Below are positions 7,915-16,390 of a stretch of 64,000 nucleotides of DNA, piece by piece (the stretch's first letter is position 1; each line of letters opens with the position of its first letter). The position numbers were made by a program, and so were the translations under genes. This stretch comes from Paenibacillus sp. SYP-B4298 (lineage in GTDB: Bacteria > Bacillota > Bacilli > Paenibacillales > Paenibacillaceae): the NCBI RefSeq assembly GCF_027627475.1, contig NZ_CP115484.1:3580001-3644000 (forward strand), written 5' to 3'. A model generated the notes under the pieces. It did not search any database and was not told the origin of the DNA. It saw only the letters and a program-made list of their open reading frames with translations.

Positions 7915-8805
7915 ATGACATCGAACATGTGGCTTTGGATCGCCATCAGCAGTGCGCTGCTGTTTGGATTGACCGGATTATGGATGAAAGTATCCCAAAT
8001 GAAGCAAGGCTCTGTACATACGCTGCTGTTGGGCTTGTATATGACGGGAACGCTTGGCTTTGCCCTTCACGCAATCGCCCAAGGCGTACTATTCGCCGCG
8101 CTGCTGGACTGGCGCTACTGGATGGCTGGCGCAATCGTTGGTGCCGGCTCTGCCTGGGGCAACGCGCTATTCATGAAGGCGCTGGACTACGGACCGGCCT
8201 CTCTGACTTCCCCGCTCACTAATATCAACATTGTTCTGGTCGTGATAATGGGCACCTGGATCTATGGCGAGTCGCTGAGCTGGATGGAGACGACGGGCAT
8301 TGCGCTGCTGCTGCTCGCCGTTGCGCTCATCTCGATTCGCCGCAAAGAGTCGCTCTCTGCGCCTCACAAGCGTTGGTATATCTATGTAGCCGTCGCCATT
8401 ATCTTATTCGCCCTGCGCAATGGCGGGCTGAAAGTGACCGAGGAGCTTCATATGGCCTCCGCTTCTGTCTTATTCATTGCCTACCTGCTATCCATCATAT
8501 GGTTCTTCCCTCCCGCCTGGCGAGAGTGGTCGATATGGAGACAACAGCCCTCCTCCAGTTCCCTCGCCAAGCTGCGGACGGGTCTGGTATGGGGGCTGCT
8601 ATCCGGCATCTTCTCCTATGGCGGGCTTCAACTGTACGCGATCGCTTTGGAGACGGGCCCGTCCAATCTGGCTGCGCCTATCTTCGCCACCAACAGTCTT
8701 GTCGTTGCAGTAGGAGCTATCGTGCTGTACCGCGAGCGATTGAGTCCGTTGCAGTTAGCGGCACTGCTCTGCATGATGACCGGCTTGGTTATCATCCGTC
8801 TGTAG
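7915..8805 (+). CDS. EamA/DMT-superfamily transporter
   Basis: Inner-membrane permease of the drug/metabolite transporter superfamily. 296 residues with about ten hydrophobic helices arranged as two EamA repeats: residues 1-140 (ending LALLLLAVALISIRR) and 155-296. The second repeat contains the family-typical GPSNLAAPIFATNSLVVAVGA and YRERLSPLQLAALLCMMTG. Substrate unknown; members export amino acids, nucleosides or drugs. Stand-alone gene with a purine-rich AAGGAAAGCAAAGG before the ATG and a strong shared terminator after the stop. Confidence 0.85.
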   Translation: MTSNMWLWIAISSALLFGLTGLWMKVSQMKQGSVHTLLLGLYMTGTLGFALHAIAQGVLFAALLDWRYWMAGAIVGAGSAWGNALFMKALDYGPASLTSPLTNINIVLVVIMGTWIYGESLSWMETTGIALLLLAVALISIRRKESLSAPHKRWYIYVAVAIILFALRNGGLKVTEELHMASASVLFIAYLLSIIWFFPPAWREWSIWRQQPSSSSLAKLRTGLVWGLLSGIFSYGGLQLYAIALETGPSNLAAPIFATNSLVVAVGAIVLYRERLSPLQLAALLCMMTGLVIIRL

Positions 8806-8857
8806 CCGGCCGCCAGAAGGTCACAGAACAAGCCTACGGGCTCGTTAACATACAGAA

Positions 8858-8903
8858 GGGGTCTCCTGTTAGCCAACTTCACCTATGGCTAACGGGAGAC
8901 CCC
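8858..8903. terminator. Bidirectional terminator between the DMT gene and the FecCD operon
   Basis: A 17-bp stem, GGGGTCTCC.GTTAGCC / GGCTAAC.GGAGACCCC, with an 11-nt loop, in the 110-nt space between convergent genes. Flanking T tracts are short. Confidence 0.7.
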
Positions 8904-8915
8904 TCTGCTCTTGTC

Positions 8916-9947
8916 CTACACGCGCGAACGGGAAAGCAGATAGAGGAAATACGGTGCTCCGATAACGGCTACGACAATGCCTGTCGCAATCTCGGAGGGC
9001 GCACTGATCGTCCGCCCGATCGTATCCGCGACCAGCACGAGCAAGGCGCCGATCAAGGCTGAGGCGGGCAACGAGAATTGATGCTGCGGCCCCACCAGCC
9101 TGCGTGCCAGATGCGGCGCCACCAAGCCGACGAAGCCGATTCCTCCGCCTACGGCGACACTACTTGCCGCAAGACCTACAGCGACAGCTAGCATAATAAG
9201 CCGATCCTTCTCCACGGGGGCACCCAATCCCGTAGCTGTCTGCTCGCCCAGCGACAGAATATTGAGCGTCTTCGCCTTGGAGAACGCCAGCGGCACGAGG
9301 ATGAGAAACCAGGGTAGATGCGCAAAGACGAAATCCCATTTCGTCCCCCAGATGCTGCCCGCAATCCATACCTGCACGAACTGGAACTGGTTCGGGTCGA
9401 GACGAATCGTCAAGATGATCATGGCCGCAGAGATGCCGGCCTGCACCCCGATGCCGACAAGCAGCAGCCGGATCGGCGACAAGCCCTGATGGCGCTTGAA
9501 CGCCAGCATATAGATGAGCAATGCCGTCACCCCTGCTCCGAATAACGCCAGGAACGGCATCATAAACGGCGAGGCCGATGTCTTGAGCGGGAACAGATAT
9601 ACATAGAGCACGACGACCAGCCCTGCCCCGGCGTTAATGCCGAGAATGCCGGAGTCGGCAAGCGCATTGCGTGTAATGCCTTGCAGGATGCAGCCAGACA
9701 CGGCAAAGCAAGCCCCGATCAGCATGGAGATCACAATCCGCGGCAGACGAAAGTCGATAATGACAAGCCGTTGCCGGGCATCCCCGAAGCCGAACAGCGT
9801 CTTAATGACCTGCCATGGCCCGAGCCTGATCTCTCCTGAATTAATAGCGACAATAAACATGACCAGCAGGAAGGCTCCGAGTGCAGACATGACCAGAACG
9901 GCTCGTCGTGAACGGGCTTTCTCAGATAAGGCTTGATGAGGCTGCAT
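8916..9947 (-). CDS. FecCD-family siderophore ABC permease (second subunit)
   Basis: One half of a heterodimeric membrane channel for ferric-siderophore import. 343 residues, about nine to ten transmembrane helices. Family marks: RLPRIVISMLIGACFAVSG near residue 65, GITRNALADSGILGINAGA near 90, and VGGGIGFVGLVAPHLARRL near 270. Its ATG overlaps the stop of the upstream permease by one base (TAATG), so the two are translationally coupled. Resembles the YfiZ/YfhA and FeuBC pairs of B. subtilis. Neither a substrate-binding lipoprotein nor an ATPase gene is adjacent; in B. subtilis several such permeases share one ATPase (YusV), so that need not mean loss of function. Confidence 0.88.
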   Translation of the reverse strand: MQPHQALSEKARSRRAVLVMSALGAFLLVMFIVAINSGEIRLGPWQVIKTLFGFGDARQRLVIIDFRLPRIVISMLIGACFAVSGCILQGITRNALADSGILGINAGAGLVVVLYVYLFPLKTSASPFMMPFLALFGAGVTALLIYMLAFKRHQGLSPIRLLLVGIGVQAGISAAMIILTIRLDPNQFQFVQVWIAGSIWGTKWDFVFAHLPWFLILVPLAFSKAKTLNILSLGEQTATGLGAPVEKDRLIMLAVAVGLAASSVAVGGGIGFVGLVAPHLARRLVGPQHQFSLPASALIGALLVLVADTIGRTISAPSEIATGIVVAVIGAPYFLYLLSRSRV

Positions 9948-10993
9948 TACATCTCCCTCCTTTGCTTTCTGGCAAGATAGAGGAAGAAGGGCACGCCAAT
10001 AACCGCAATCAATGCACCTACAGGCGTCTCGGCTGGCGGATTGACCAACCGTGCAGACAGGTCTGCGGTAACCATGAGCAGCGAACCGAGAATGGCGGAG
10101 CAGGGAATCACCCAGCGGTAATCCACTCCCACGAGGAAGCGGGTGAGATGCGGAATGATCAGCCCGACAAATCCGATCGAGCCGACGAGCGATACTGCAG
10201 CTCCAGCCAATACAAATACAAAGATCATGCCGATGATCTTCACCAGACGTGTGCGCTGTCCCAGGCCGGTAGCAATATCATCGCCAAGACTGAGCAGTGT
10301 AATCGAACGGGATAATGCCATTGCCCCCAGCAGTGCGGCAATGACCCAAGGCAGTACCACTTTGATATGTATCCATTTGGCTCCGGCAACTCCCCCTGCG
10401 TAGAAGAAGGCCAGATCTTGTCCAATGTTATAATGGATGGAGATGCCTTCGCCCAGCGCGACCAGCAATGCGCTGACCGCAGCTCCGGCAAGCGCCAGTC
10501 TGACGGGACTTAATCCGCCGCGCGCCAGCGAGCTGATGCCGAAGACCAGACCCGCCCCGAACGCAGCTCCAGCTAATGAGAAGAACATGAGATACAGAAA
10601 CGGCAGCCCTTTCAAAAAGGCAAAGCAGAGCACCATGGCAAATGCAGCTCCCGCGTTAATGCCGAGCAGACCCGAGTCAGCAAGCGGGTTGCGTGTCATG
10701 CCCTGCATGATCGCCCCGGCAACCGCAAAACCGGCGCCCACCAGTGCCGCAGCCAATGCGCGAGGCATGCGAAGCTCATGGATGATCTGATGCTCTGAGC
10801 TGTCCGGGTTAAAGTGAGTTAGTGATTCCCATACCATGGATAGTGGGATTTGCTTGGCTCCGAAAGCGATCGAAGCCGCCATCCCAAGCGCCAGTGCAAT
10901 TAGCCCCCCGATGATGATCAGGGAAGCAGCTACGGGCCTCGACTTCAGCTTCGGTGCCGAGGCCGAGGAGGCTTGTTCTAATTCTGAAGACAT
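9947..10993 (-). CDS. FecCD-family siderophore ABC permease (first subunit)
   Basis: Partner of the downstream permease and its paralogue. 348 residues from ATG 10993, with a polar N-terminal tail of about 25 residues and then about ten helices. Marks: ELRMPRALAAALVGAGFAVAGAIMQG, MTRNPLADSGLLGINAGAAF and VGSIGFVGLIIPHLTRFLVG. ATG 10993 is preferred over the GTG at 11002 because AAAGGTGG lies about 6 nt before it. A near-consensus Fur box lies about 35 nt upstream, so expression should rise under iron limitation. Confidence 0.88.
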   Translation of the reverse strand: MSSELEQASSASAPKLKSRPVAASLIIIGGLIALALGMAASIAFGAKQIPLSMVWESLTHFNPDSSEHQIIHELRMPRALAAALVGAGFAVAGAIMQGMTRNPLADSGLLGINAGAAFAMVLCFAFLKGLPFLYLMFFSLAGAAFGAGLVFGISSLARGGLSPVRLALAGAAVSALLVALGEGISIHYNIGQDLAFFYAGGVAGAKWIHIKVVLPWVIAALLGAMALSRSITLLSLGDDIATGLGQRTRLVKIIGMIFVFVLAGAAVSLVGSIGFVGLIIPHLTRFLVGVDYRWVIPCSAILGSLLMVTADLSARLVNPPAETPVGALIAVIGVPFFLYLARKQRREM

Positions 10994-11026
10994 GACGACC
11001 ACCTTTACTATGATGACAGCATTATA

Positions 11027-11041
11027 TGATAATAATTCTCA
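11027..11041. promoter_or_regulatory. Fur box upstream of the FecCD operon
   Basis: TGATAATAATTCTCA, matching the Bacillus 7-1-7 Fur consensus TGATAATNATTATCA at all but one defined position. Placed 34 nt before the first permease ATG, where Fur would occlude the promoter. Confidence 0.85.
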
Positions 11042-11230
11042 GTATCATTATATAGCAGAACCGCTCACGCGGCAACACTCTAGGCATAAAAAGGCAGTCA
11101 TTAATCAACTTTATTATGGGCATCTTAATAAAGTTAATATTTTTTTTATAGTTTATTGCTTTTTGTTAAAACTGACTTACGTTTTCCGCTTCATCGTGAT
11201 ACAATATAAGCTATAAGTGGGGTGAATACC

Positions 11231-11539
11231 GTGGACTATTCAAAGATGTGTCCGAAGTACGAATCCGCCATCGAATTATTAGGAAAGAAATGGACTGGGT
11301 TAATTATCCGAGTGCTGCTTGGCGGACCTAAACGCTTCAAAGAAATAAAGGAACAGATTCCGGAGATGAGCGACAAGATGTTGACTGACCGGATGAAGGA
11401 GCTGGAGACGCTCGACATTGTAAAACGAACTGTATACCCTGAAATGCCGGTTCGTATCGAATATGAACTGACAGATAAAGGACACGGACTGGAGCCTGTT
11501 ATCCTGTCCATCCAGGATTGGGGCGAGCATTGGATGTAA
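11231..11539 (+). CDS. HxlR-family regulator, YodB/CatR-like
   Basis: Small winged-helix repressor, 102 residues from GTG 11231 (GGGGTG 6 nt upstream; a GTG at 11222 has no ribosome-binding site). The HxlR pattern is complete: CPKYESAIELLGKKWTGLIIRVLLGGPKRFKEI, then MLTDRMKELE and IEYELTDKG. Cys7 in MCPK is the only cysteine and sits where YodB and CatR of B. subtilis carry the conserved thiol that senses quinones and diamide. Divergent from the Fur-controlled permeases across 237 nt; no azoreductase or dioxygenase gene is adjacent, so the regulated gene is unknown. Redox sensing is inferred from the cysteine. Confidence 0.8.
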   Translation: MDYSKMCPKYESAIELLGKKWTGLIIRVLLGGPKRFKEIKEQIPEMSDKMLTDRMKELETLDIVKRTVYPEMPVRIEYELTDKGHGLEPVILSIQDWGEHWM

Positions 11540-11596
11540 ATCCTCTGCTGGCCTCTTTTGCTCCATGGAGGCTACACTAGAGCTGTATGCAAATCC

Positions 11597-11618
11597 TAGG
11601 CTGTGTGAGACACGCCCT
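11597..11618. repeat. Collapsed MITE palindrome downstream of the HxlR gene
   Basis: TAGGCTGTGTGAGACACGCCCT, an imperfect inverted repeat whose right half equals the right end of the 19.0-kb element (GACACGCCCT). Confidence 0.45.
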
Positions 11619-11657
11619 GACTGCCCCACACAGCGGGAATATAGCGCAATTCTATTA

Positions 11658-11700
11658 AAGAAGCCGTGAACCGCCCGAGGAGGGATGTTCACGGCTTCTT
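11658..11700. terminator. Bidirectional terminator between HxlR gene and sdhB
   Basis: Perfect 14-bp stem AAGAAGCCGTGAAC / GTTCACGGCTTCTT with a 15-nt loop, followed by short T tracts on both strands (TCTATT on plus, TTTAAT on minus). Confidence 0.8.
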
Positions 11701-11710
11701 CTATTAATGA

Positions 11711-12475
11711 CTACATACCGAGCCATTGCTTGAATAGCTGCTTGGTCGTATCCTTGTTGATCGCTGCGATCGAGGTCGTGAGCGGAATGCCCTTCGGACA
11801 GGCGCGCACACAGTTCTGCGAGTTGCCGCAGCCTTCGATCCCGCCATCGGACATAAGCGTCTCGAGGCGCTCTTCCTTGTTCATCTCACCTGTCGGATGC
11901 GCATTGAACAGACGCACCTGGGAGATCGCCGCAGGGCCGATAAAGCTGTTGCGGTCATTCACATTCGGACATGCCTCCAGGCAGACGCCGCAGGTCATGC
12001 ACTTGGACAGCTCGTAAGCCCATTGACGCTTCGTTTCCTTCATCCGTGGCCCAGGCCCCAGATCATAGGTGCCATCAATCGGAATCCATGCCTTGACCCG
12101 CTTGAGCGCGTTGAACATCCGGTCACGGTTAATGACCAGGTCGCGCACAACCGGGAAGGTTCTCATCGGCTCCAGACGGATCGGCTGCTCCAGCTTATCG
12201 ATCAGCGCCGTACAGGCCTGTCTTGGCTTACCGTTGATAACCATCGAGCATGCGCCGCACACTTCCTCCAGACAGTTGGAATCCCAACAGACCGGAGCGG
12301 TTTTCTGCCCGTCATCTTTCACCGGATTGCGCTGAATTTCCATCAGTGCGCTGATGACGTTCATATTGGGACGATACGGAATTTCAAATGTTTCCTTGTA
12401 AGGCTGCGAGTCCGGTTTGTCCTGCCGGGTGATCACAAACTTGATTGTCTTTTTGTCCACTGTCGTTTCAGCCAT
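11711..12475 (-). CDS. sdhB: Succinate dehydrogenase iron-sulfur subunit SdhB
   Basis: Electron-transfer subunit of complex II, carrying electrons from the SdhA flavin to the SdhC haems and menaquinone. 254 residues. The N-terminal [2Fe-2S] ligands are in NCLEEVCGACSMVINGKPRQAC (about 63-84); the C-terminal ferredoxin part has CMTCGVCLEACP and CGNSQNCVRACPKG for the [4Fe-4S] and [3Fe-4S] clusters. ATG 12475 is preferred because GGAG lies 7 nt upstream; the ATG at 12481 is too close. Last gene of sdhCAB, 26 nt after sdhA. Very close to B. subtilis SdhB. Confidence 0.95.
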   Translation of the reverse strand: MAETTVDKKTIKFVITRQDKPDSQPYKETFEIPYRPNMNVISALMEIQRNPVKDDGQKTAPVCWDSNCLEEVCGACSMVINGKPRQACTALIDKLEQPIRLEPMRTFPVVRDLVINRDRMFNALKRVKAWIPIDGTYDLGPGPRMKETKRQWAYELSKCMTCGVCLEACPNVNDRNSFIGPAAISQVRLFNAHPTGEMNKEERLETLMSDGGIEGCGNSQNCVRACPKGIPLTTSIAAINKDTTKQLFKQWLGM

Positions 12476-12501
12476 CTTCATTCTCCTTCCTGCAGCTTCG
12501 C

Positions 12502-14253
12502 TTACTTCTTCTTATCCGTTGTATAGTCGCGTTTACGCGGCGTGATGAGGGATACATCAATATCCTCATACGAGATTTTCGGGCCGTCTGCTGTCCACTT
12601 GGCCTTGGTCGTCTTCATGAAGTGATCATCATCGCGTTCAGGGAAATCCGGCTTGTAGTGCGCTCCGCGGCTCTCGTTGCGCAGCAGCGCTCCCAGTGTC
12701 ATCGCCTCGGCCAGCTCCAGCATGTTCCACAGTTGGCGTGTGAACGCTACGCCTGCGTTGTTCCAGTTATTGCTGTCGTTAATGTTGATCTTGCCGTAGC
12801 GCTGCTTCAGCTCCTTGATCTTGCCGATCGTCTCTTCCAGCTTCTTGTTGTAGCGCACAACGGTCATATTGTTCGTCATCCATTCACCCAGCTCGCGGTG
12901 AAGAACGTAAGCATTCTCGTTGCCGTTCATCTTGGTAATGCTCTCGTATTTGTCAACCTGGCGCTTCTTCTCGCGGTCGAATACTTTGGAGGATACATCA
13001 TCGGCATACTTGCTCAGTCCCTTGATGTATTCCACTGCCTTCGGCCCTGCTACCATGCCGCCATAGATTGCCGATACGAGCGAATTCGCGCCCAGGCGAT
13101 TCGCGCCGTGGTACTGGTATTCGCACTCGCCTGCAGCGAACAGGCCAGGGATATTCGTCATCTGGTTATAGTCAACCCACATGCCGCCCATCGAGTAGTG
13201 AACAGCAGGGAAAATTTTCATCGGGATTTTGCGCGGGTCATCGCCCATGAATTTCTCATAGATCTCGATGATGCCTCCCAGCTTGACATCCAGTTCCTTA
13301 GGGTCCTTGTGAGACAGATCCAGGTAGACCATGTTCTCGCCGTTGATGCCCAGCTTCATGTCCACACACACACTGAAAATCTCGCGCGTTGCAATATCGC
13401 GCGGCACCAGGTTGCCATAGGCCGGATATTTCTCCTCCAGGAAGTACCATGGCTTGCCGTCCTTATACGTCCAGATGCGGCCGCCTTCGCCGCGTGCGGA
13501 TTCAGACATGAGGCGCAGCTTGTCATCGCCCGGAATGGCTGTCGGGTGAATCTGGATGAATTCGCCGTTCGCATAATCAACGCCCTGTTGGTACACGGCG
13601 CTCGCTGCCGTACCAGTGTTGATGACAGAGTTTGTCGATTTGCCGAAGATAATGCCAGGGCCGCCTGTTGCGAGAATAACGGCATCAGCAGATACCGTAT
13701 GCACTTCCATCGAGCGCAGGTCCTGAGCCGAGACGCCACGGCATACGCCGTCGTCATCGATCACAGCGCCGAGGAACTCCCAGAATTCATACTTGGTCAC
13801 AAGCCCTGCGGTCTCCCAACGACGCACTTGCTCGTCCAGCGCGTACAGCAGTTGCTGGCCGGTTGTAGCGCCTGCGAAAGCCGTGCGATGATGCTTCGTG
13901 CCACCGAAGCGGCGGAAATCAAGCAAGCCCTCCGGTGTACGGTTGAACATGACGCCCATCCGGTCCATCAGATGGATAATGCCTGGCGCAGCATCGCACA
14001 TCGCCTTGACTGGAGGCTGGTTAGCGAGGAAGTCGCCGCCATATACTGTATCGTCAAAGTGCTCCCATGGGGAATCGCCTTCCCCCTTCGTGTTGACAGC
14101 GCCATTAATGCCGCCCTGAGCACATACGGAGTGAGAACGCTTTACTGGTACAACTGAGAAGAGGTCGACGTGCACGCCTGCTTCAGCCGCCTTGATGGTT
14201 GCCATCAAGCCTGCCAGACCGCCGCCTACGACAATAACTTTATTTTTAGCCAT
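12502..14253 (-). CDS. sdhA: Succinate dehydrogenase flavoprotein subunit SdhA
   Basis: Oxidises succinate to fumarate with covalently bound FAD. 583 residues. N-terminal dinucleotide fold VVGGGLAGL (residues 8-16); the FAD-linking histidine is His41 in RSHSVCAQGGIN; active-site regions include HPTAIPGDD, SARGEGGRIW and HYSMGGMWVD; the C-terminal domain contains RNESRGAHYKPDFPERDD. The start has AAGGAG 11 nt upstream. Central gene of sdhCAB, 45 nt after sdhC. High similarity to the B. subtilis menaquinone-linked enzyme rather than proteobacterial SdhA. Confidence 0.96.
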   Translation of the reverse strand: MAKNKVIVVGGGLAGLMATIKAAEAGVHVDLFSVVPVKRSHSVCAQGGINGAVNTKGEGDSPWEHFDDTVYGGDFLANQPPVKAMCDAAPGIIHLMDRMGVMFNRTPEGLLDFRRFGGTKHHRTAFAGATTGQQLLYALDEQVRRWETAGLVTKYEFWEFLGAVIDDDGVCRGVSAQDLRSMEVHTVSADAVILATGGPGIIFGKSTNSVINTGTAASAVYQQGVDYANGEFIQIHPTAIPGDDKLRLMSESARGEGGRIWTYKDGKPWYFLEEKYPAYGNLVPRDIATREIFSVCVDMKLGINGENMVYLDLSHKDPKELDVKLGGIIEIYEKFMGDDPRKIPMKIFPAVHYSMGGMWVDYNQMTNIPGLFAAGECEYQYHGANRLGANSLVSAIYGGMVAGPKAVEYIKGLSKYADDVSSKVFDREKKRQVDKYESITKMNGNENAYVLHRELGEWMTNNMTVVRYNKKLEETIGKIKELKQRYGKININDSNNWNNAGVAFTRQLWNMLELAEAMTLGALLRNESRGAHYKPDFPERDDDHFMKTTKAKWTADGPKISYEDIDVSLITPRKRDYTTDKKK

Positions 14254-14298
14254 AATTCAAATCGCTCCTTGTCTTCAAAACTACTGGTTCAGTACGCC

Positions 14299-14970
14299 TT
14301 AACCGATTGCGCGGAATACATCCAGCGCAGCAGCCGCTTCCTTGAACTCATCTCCGCGGAAAGCGTTCAGCGACAGCAGGAACATCGCAGATACGATGAC
14401 GAATACCGCCATCCAAATATATGAAGAAATCCGTTGAGCTCTCGGTCCGACAGTAATGCCCCAGCTAACAAGAAATGCCCACATGCCGTTCGCAAAGTGG
14501 AAGGTCGAAGCCAGAACGCCAATTACGTACAGCGTGAAGAACAGCGGGTTGGTTGCAATATTATGCATTGTCATGCCGAGCTGCTCATGGGTCACTTCCC
14601 CAATCGCTACCTGGAAGCGGGTCTGGTACACATGCCAGAACACAAAAATAAACGTAATTACACCGGAAATGCGTTGCAGCGCAAACGCCCAGTTACGTCC
14701 ATAAGAGAATTGACCTGTATTCAGATTGGACTGGTACGCAATGTACAAGCCGTATACGCCGTGAAATAACAGCGGGAGGAATATGCCGAATATCTCCAGA
14801 AAATTAACCAACGGCAAGCTGTTAATAAAACTAACCGCGGCCTTGAAGCGCTCTGAACCTCCCTCCGCAGCAGCAAAATTCGTCAGCGCATGGGTCATGA
14901 TGAACAGGCTGAGCGGGATCACGCCGAGCAGGGAATGCAGCTTGCGTGACAGATACGAATTTCCTTTCAT
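14299..14970 (-). CDS. sdhC: Succinate dehydrogenase cytochrome b558 subunit SdhC
   Basis: Single membrane anchor of the Bacillus-type complex II, with five helices and two haem b groups, reducing menaquinone. 223 residues. Family marks: SRKLHSLLGVIPLSLFIMTHALTNF at the N-terminus, FLPLLFHGVYGLYIA, LQRISGVITFIFVFWHVYQTRF and TFHFANGMWAFLVSWGI, which provide the axial histidines. No SdhD is present, as expected for this type. First gene of the operon, with a near-ideal SigA promoter 77 nt upstream. A LysR regulator is divergent. Confidence 0.93.
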   Translation of the reverse strand: MKGNSYLSRKLHSLLGVIPLSLFIMTHALTNFAAAEGGSERFKAAVSFINSLPLVNFLEIFGIFLPLLFHGVYGLYIAYQSNLNTGQFSYGRNWAFALQRISGVITFIFVFWHVYQTRFQVAIGEVTHEQLGMTMHNIATNPLFFTLYVIGVLASTFHFANGMWAFLVSWGITVGPRAQRISSYIWMAVFVIVSAMFLLSLNAFRGDEFKEAAAALDVFRAIG

Positions 14971-15046
14971 AACTTTAGCTTTCTCCTTTCCAGACTGAGC
15001 GTGCTTTTTTTAAAACTCTTCCATTTTTAGAATTAAACCAAACTCC

Positions 15047-15075
15047 ATTGTACTCCCGCCTCAGAGCAGCGTCAA
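15047..15075 (-). promoter_or_regulatory. sdhCAB promoter
   Basis: TTGACG, a 17-nt spacer and TACAAT on the minus strand, 77 nt before the sdhC start. The sdhC-LysR intergenic stretch also holds paired GGAAT/ATTCC and TTATAAG motifs near 15148-15182 that could bind the divergent regulator. Confidence 0.8.
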
Positions 15076-15279
15076 TAACTATACGGTCTGAATTTGACGG
15101 TCACACAATAGTCACAGTTCCTATCCTACTCCTTTTTCGCTTATAATGGAATTGCCTATTCCGTATAATCACTTATAAGTAAAATGCATAAGCGGAATAG
15201 AGCTCAAGCATATTTCTTTTTACTATTTGGCAATAAAGCTTATACTATGCTTATCAGCATAAATCATAAGGAGGTCAGC

Positions 15280-16179
15280 ATGCTCGAAGAAATGCATGTG
15301 TTCGCCACCATCGTCGAGCAATCCAGCCTGAACCGCGCCTCTGCCCTGCTTAATGTGACGCAGCCGGCGCTCTCCCGCAAAATCAGCAAGCTGGAGGAGG
15401 AGCTTGGCGTGGAGCTGTTCAAGCGTGTTGGCAAGCGGCTCGAGCTTACCCGGATCGGCCGGATTACATATGAATTTGCCCTGGAGCTGCGCAAGCTGCA
15501 GCTTCGTTATCTACAGAGCGTTAATGAATTCAAGGCTGCGCGACATACGCTGCTGACGATCGGCGCCAGCCTGACGACCTTGCAGACGACGCTGCCCGAC
15601 CTGATTCAAGTGATGAGCCAGGCAGCGCCTGATCTGGAGATCAAGGCAGTCACGGGCAAGACGCATGAGATTGTATCCCTTGTCCGCGAGCAAAAAGCGG
15701 ATCTGGGCATCGTCGCCTCGGAGATCCATGAAGCCAGCCTGCACTGTATTCCGCTGTTCGACGATCATCTGCAGGTTGTTGTGCCGAAGAATCATTTTAT
15801 TATGGACAAGGGCAGAGCCGAGATCAGCATCCTCAACGGGATGCCGATGATCCTGTTCTCCAAGGGAACGTGGTATCGCATATTAACAGACGAGCTGTTC
15901 TTAACCCATAATCTGTCGCCCGATGTTCGCATGGAGATCGATTCGTTCGAGGCGATATTGCGTCTGCTGCATACATGCCGGGCCGCCACGCTCCTCCCCA
16001 AATCCTATATGCGCGAGCAGATGCTGAGGGACAATGATCTGAGCGTGCTGGAGGTGGACGGACTGGAGCATACGAAACGAACGACCTCGCTGATCTACAA
16101 CCGCTCTGCGGAGCTTCCCGGCTCGCTGCCGCTCTGGATTGAGGAGATCAAGTCCAGATTCCGGCTAGCGCAGGCTTGA
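15280..16179 (+). CDS. LysR-family regulator divergent from sdhCAB
   Basis: 299 residues. Helix-turn-helix in the first 60 residues (LNRASALLNVTQPALSRKISKLEEELG), then a periplasmic-binding-like effector domain. ATG 15280 has a strong AAGGAGG 5 nt upstream and yields the normal LysR N-terminus MLEEMHVFATIVEQ; the longer frame starting at 15184 is not needed. The divergent layout against sdhCAB suggests, but does not prove, that it regulates complex II or itself. In Bacillales, LysR proteins such as CcpC and CitR control TCA genes; close identity with either cannot be claimed. Confidence 0.85.
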   Translation: MLEEMHVFATIVEQSSLNRASALLNVTQPALSRKISKLEEELGVELFKRVGKRLELTRIGRITYEFALELRKLQLRYLQSVNEFKAARHTLLTIGASLTTLQTTLPDLIQVMSQAAPDLEIKAVTGKTHEIVSLVREQKADLGIVASEIHEASLHCIPLFDDHLQVVVPKNHFIMDKGRAEISILNGMPMILFSKGTWYRILTDELFLTHNLSPDVRMEIDSFEAILRLLHTCRAATLLPKSYMREQMLRDNDLSVLEVDGLEHTKRTTSLIYNRSAELPGSLPLWIEEIKSRFRLAQA

Positions 16180-16390
16180 TGGTTGTTCGACAGCTTCTCC
16201 GTGAATTAATTACAGCATTACCAGGATTGCGCCTTTCCATTCCGCCTGCTCCTTCCCCACATCGATCTCGCCAGCGGGAAGGGAGCAAGCGCCGCCAGCC
16301 TGAGCAGCAGCCGCTCTAAATTGGGACCGCGGCACACCGCTCTCTGCCGCCGACTCTGCCGCTCTCCCTGACTGCTTGCAGAGGCTTCAC

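Noticed and set aside
12445-14157. Long plus-strand open frame opposite sdhA
   Set aside because: Antisense shadow of a highly conserved flavoprotein gene in a GC-rich stretch; no ribosome-binding site or family match.
15184-15279. Upstream start for the sdh-divergent LysR gene
   Set aside because: LysR proteins begin at the HTH; ATG 15280 has a strong AAGGAGG and the extension covers promoter-like sequence.
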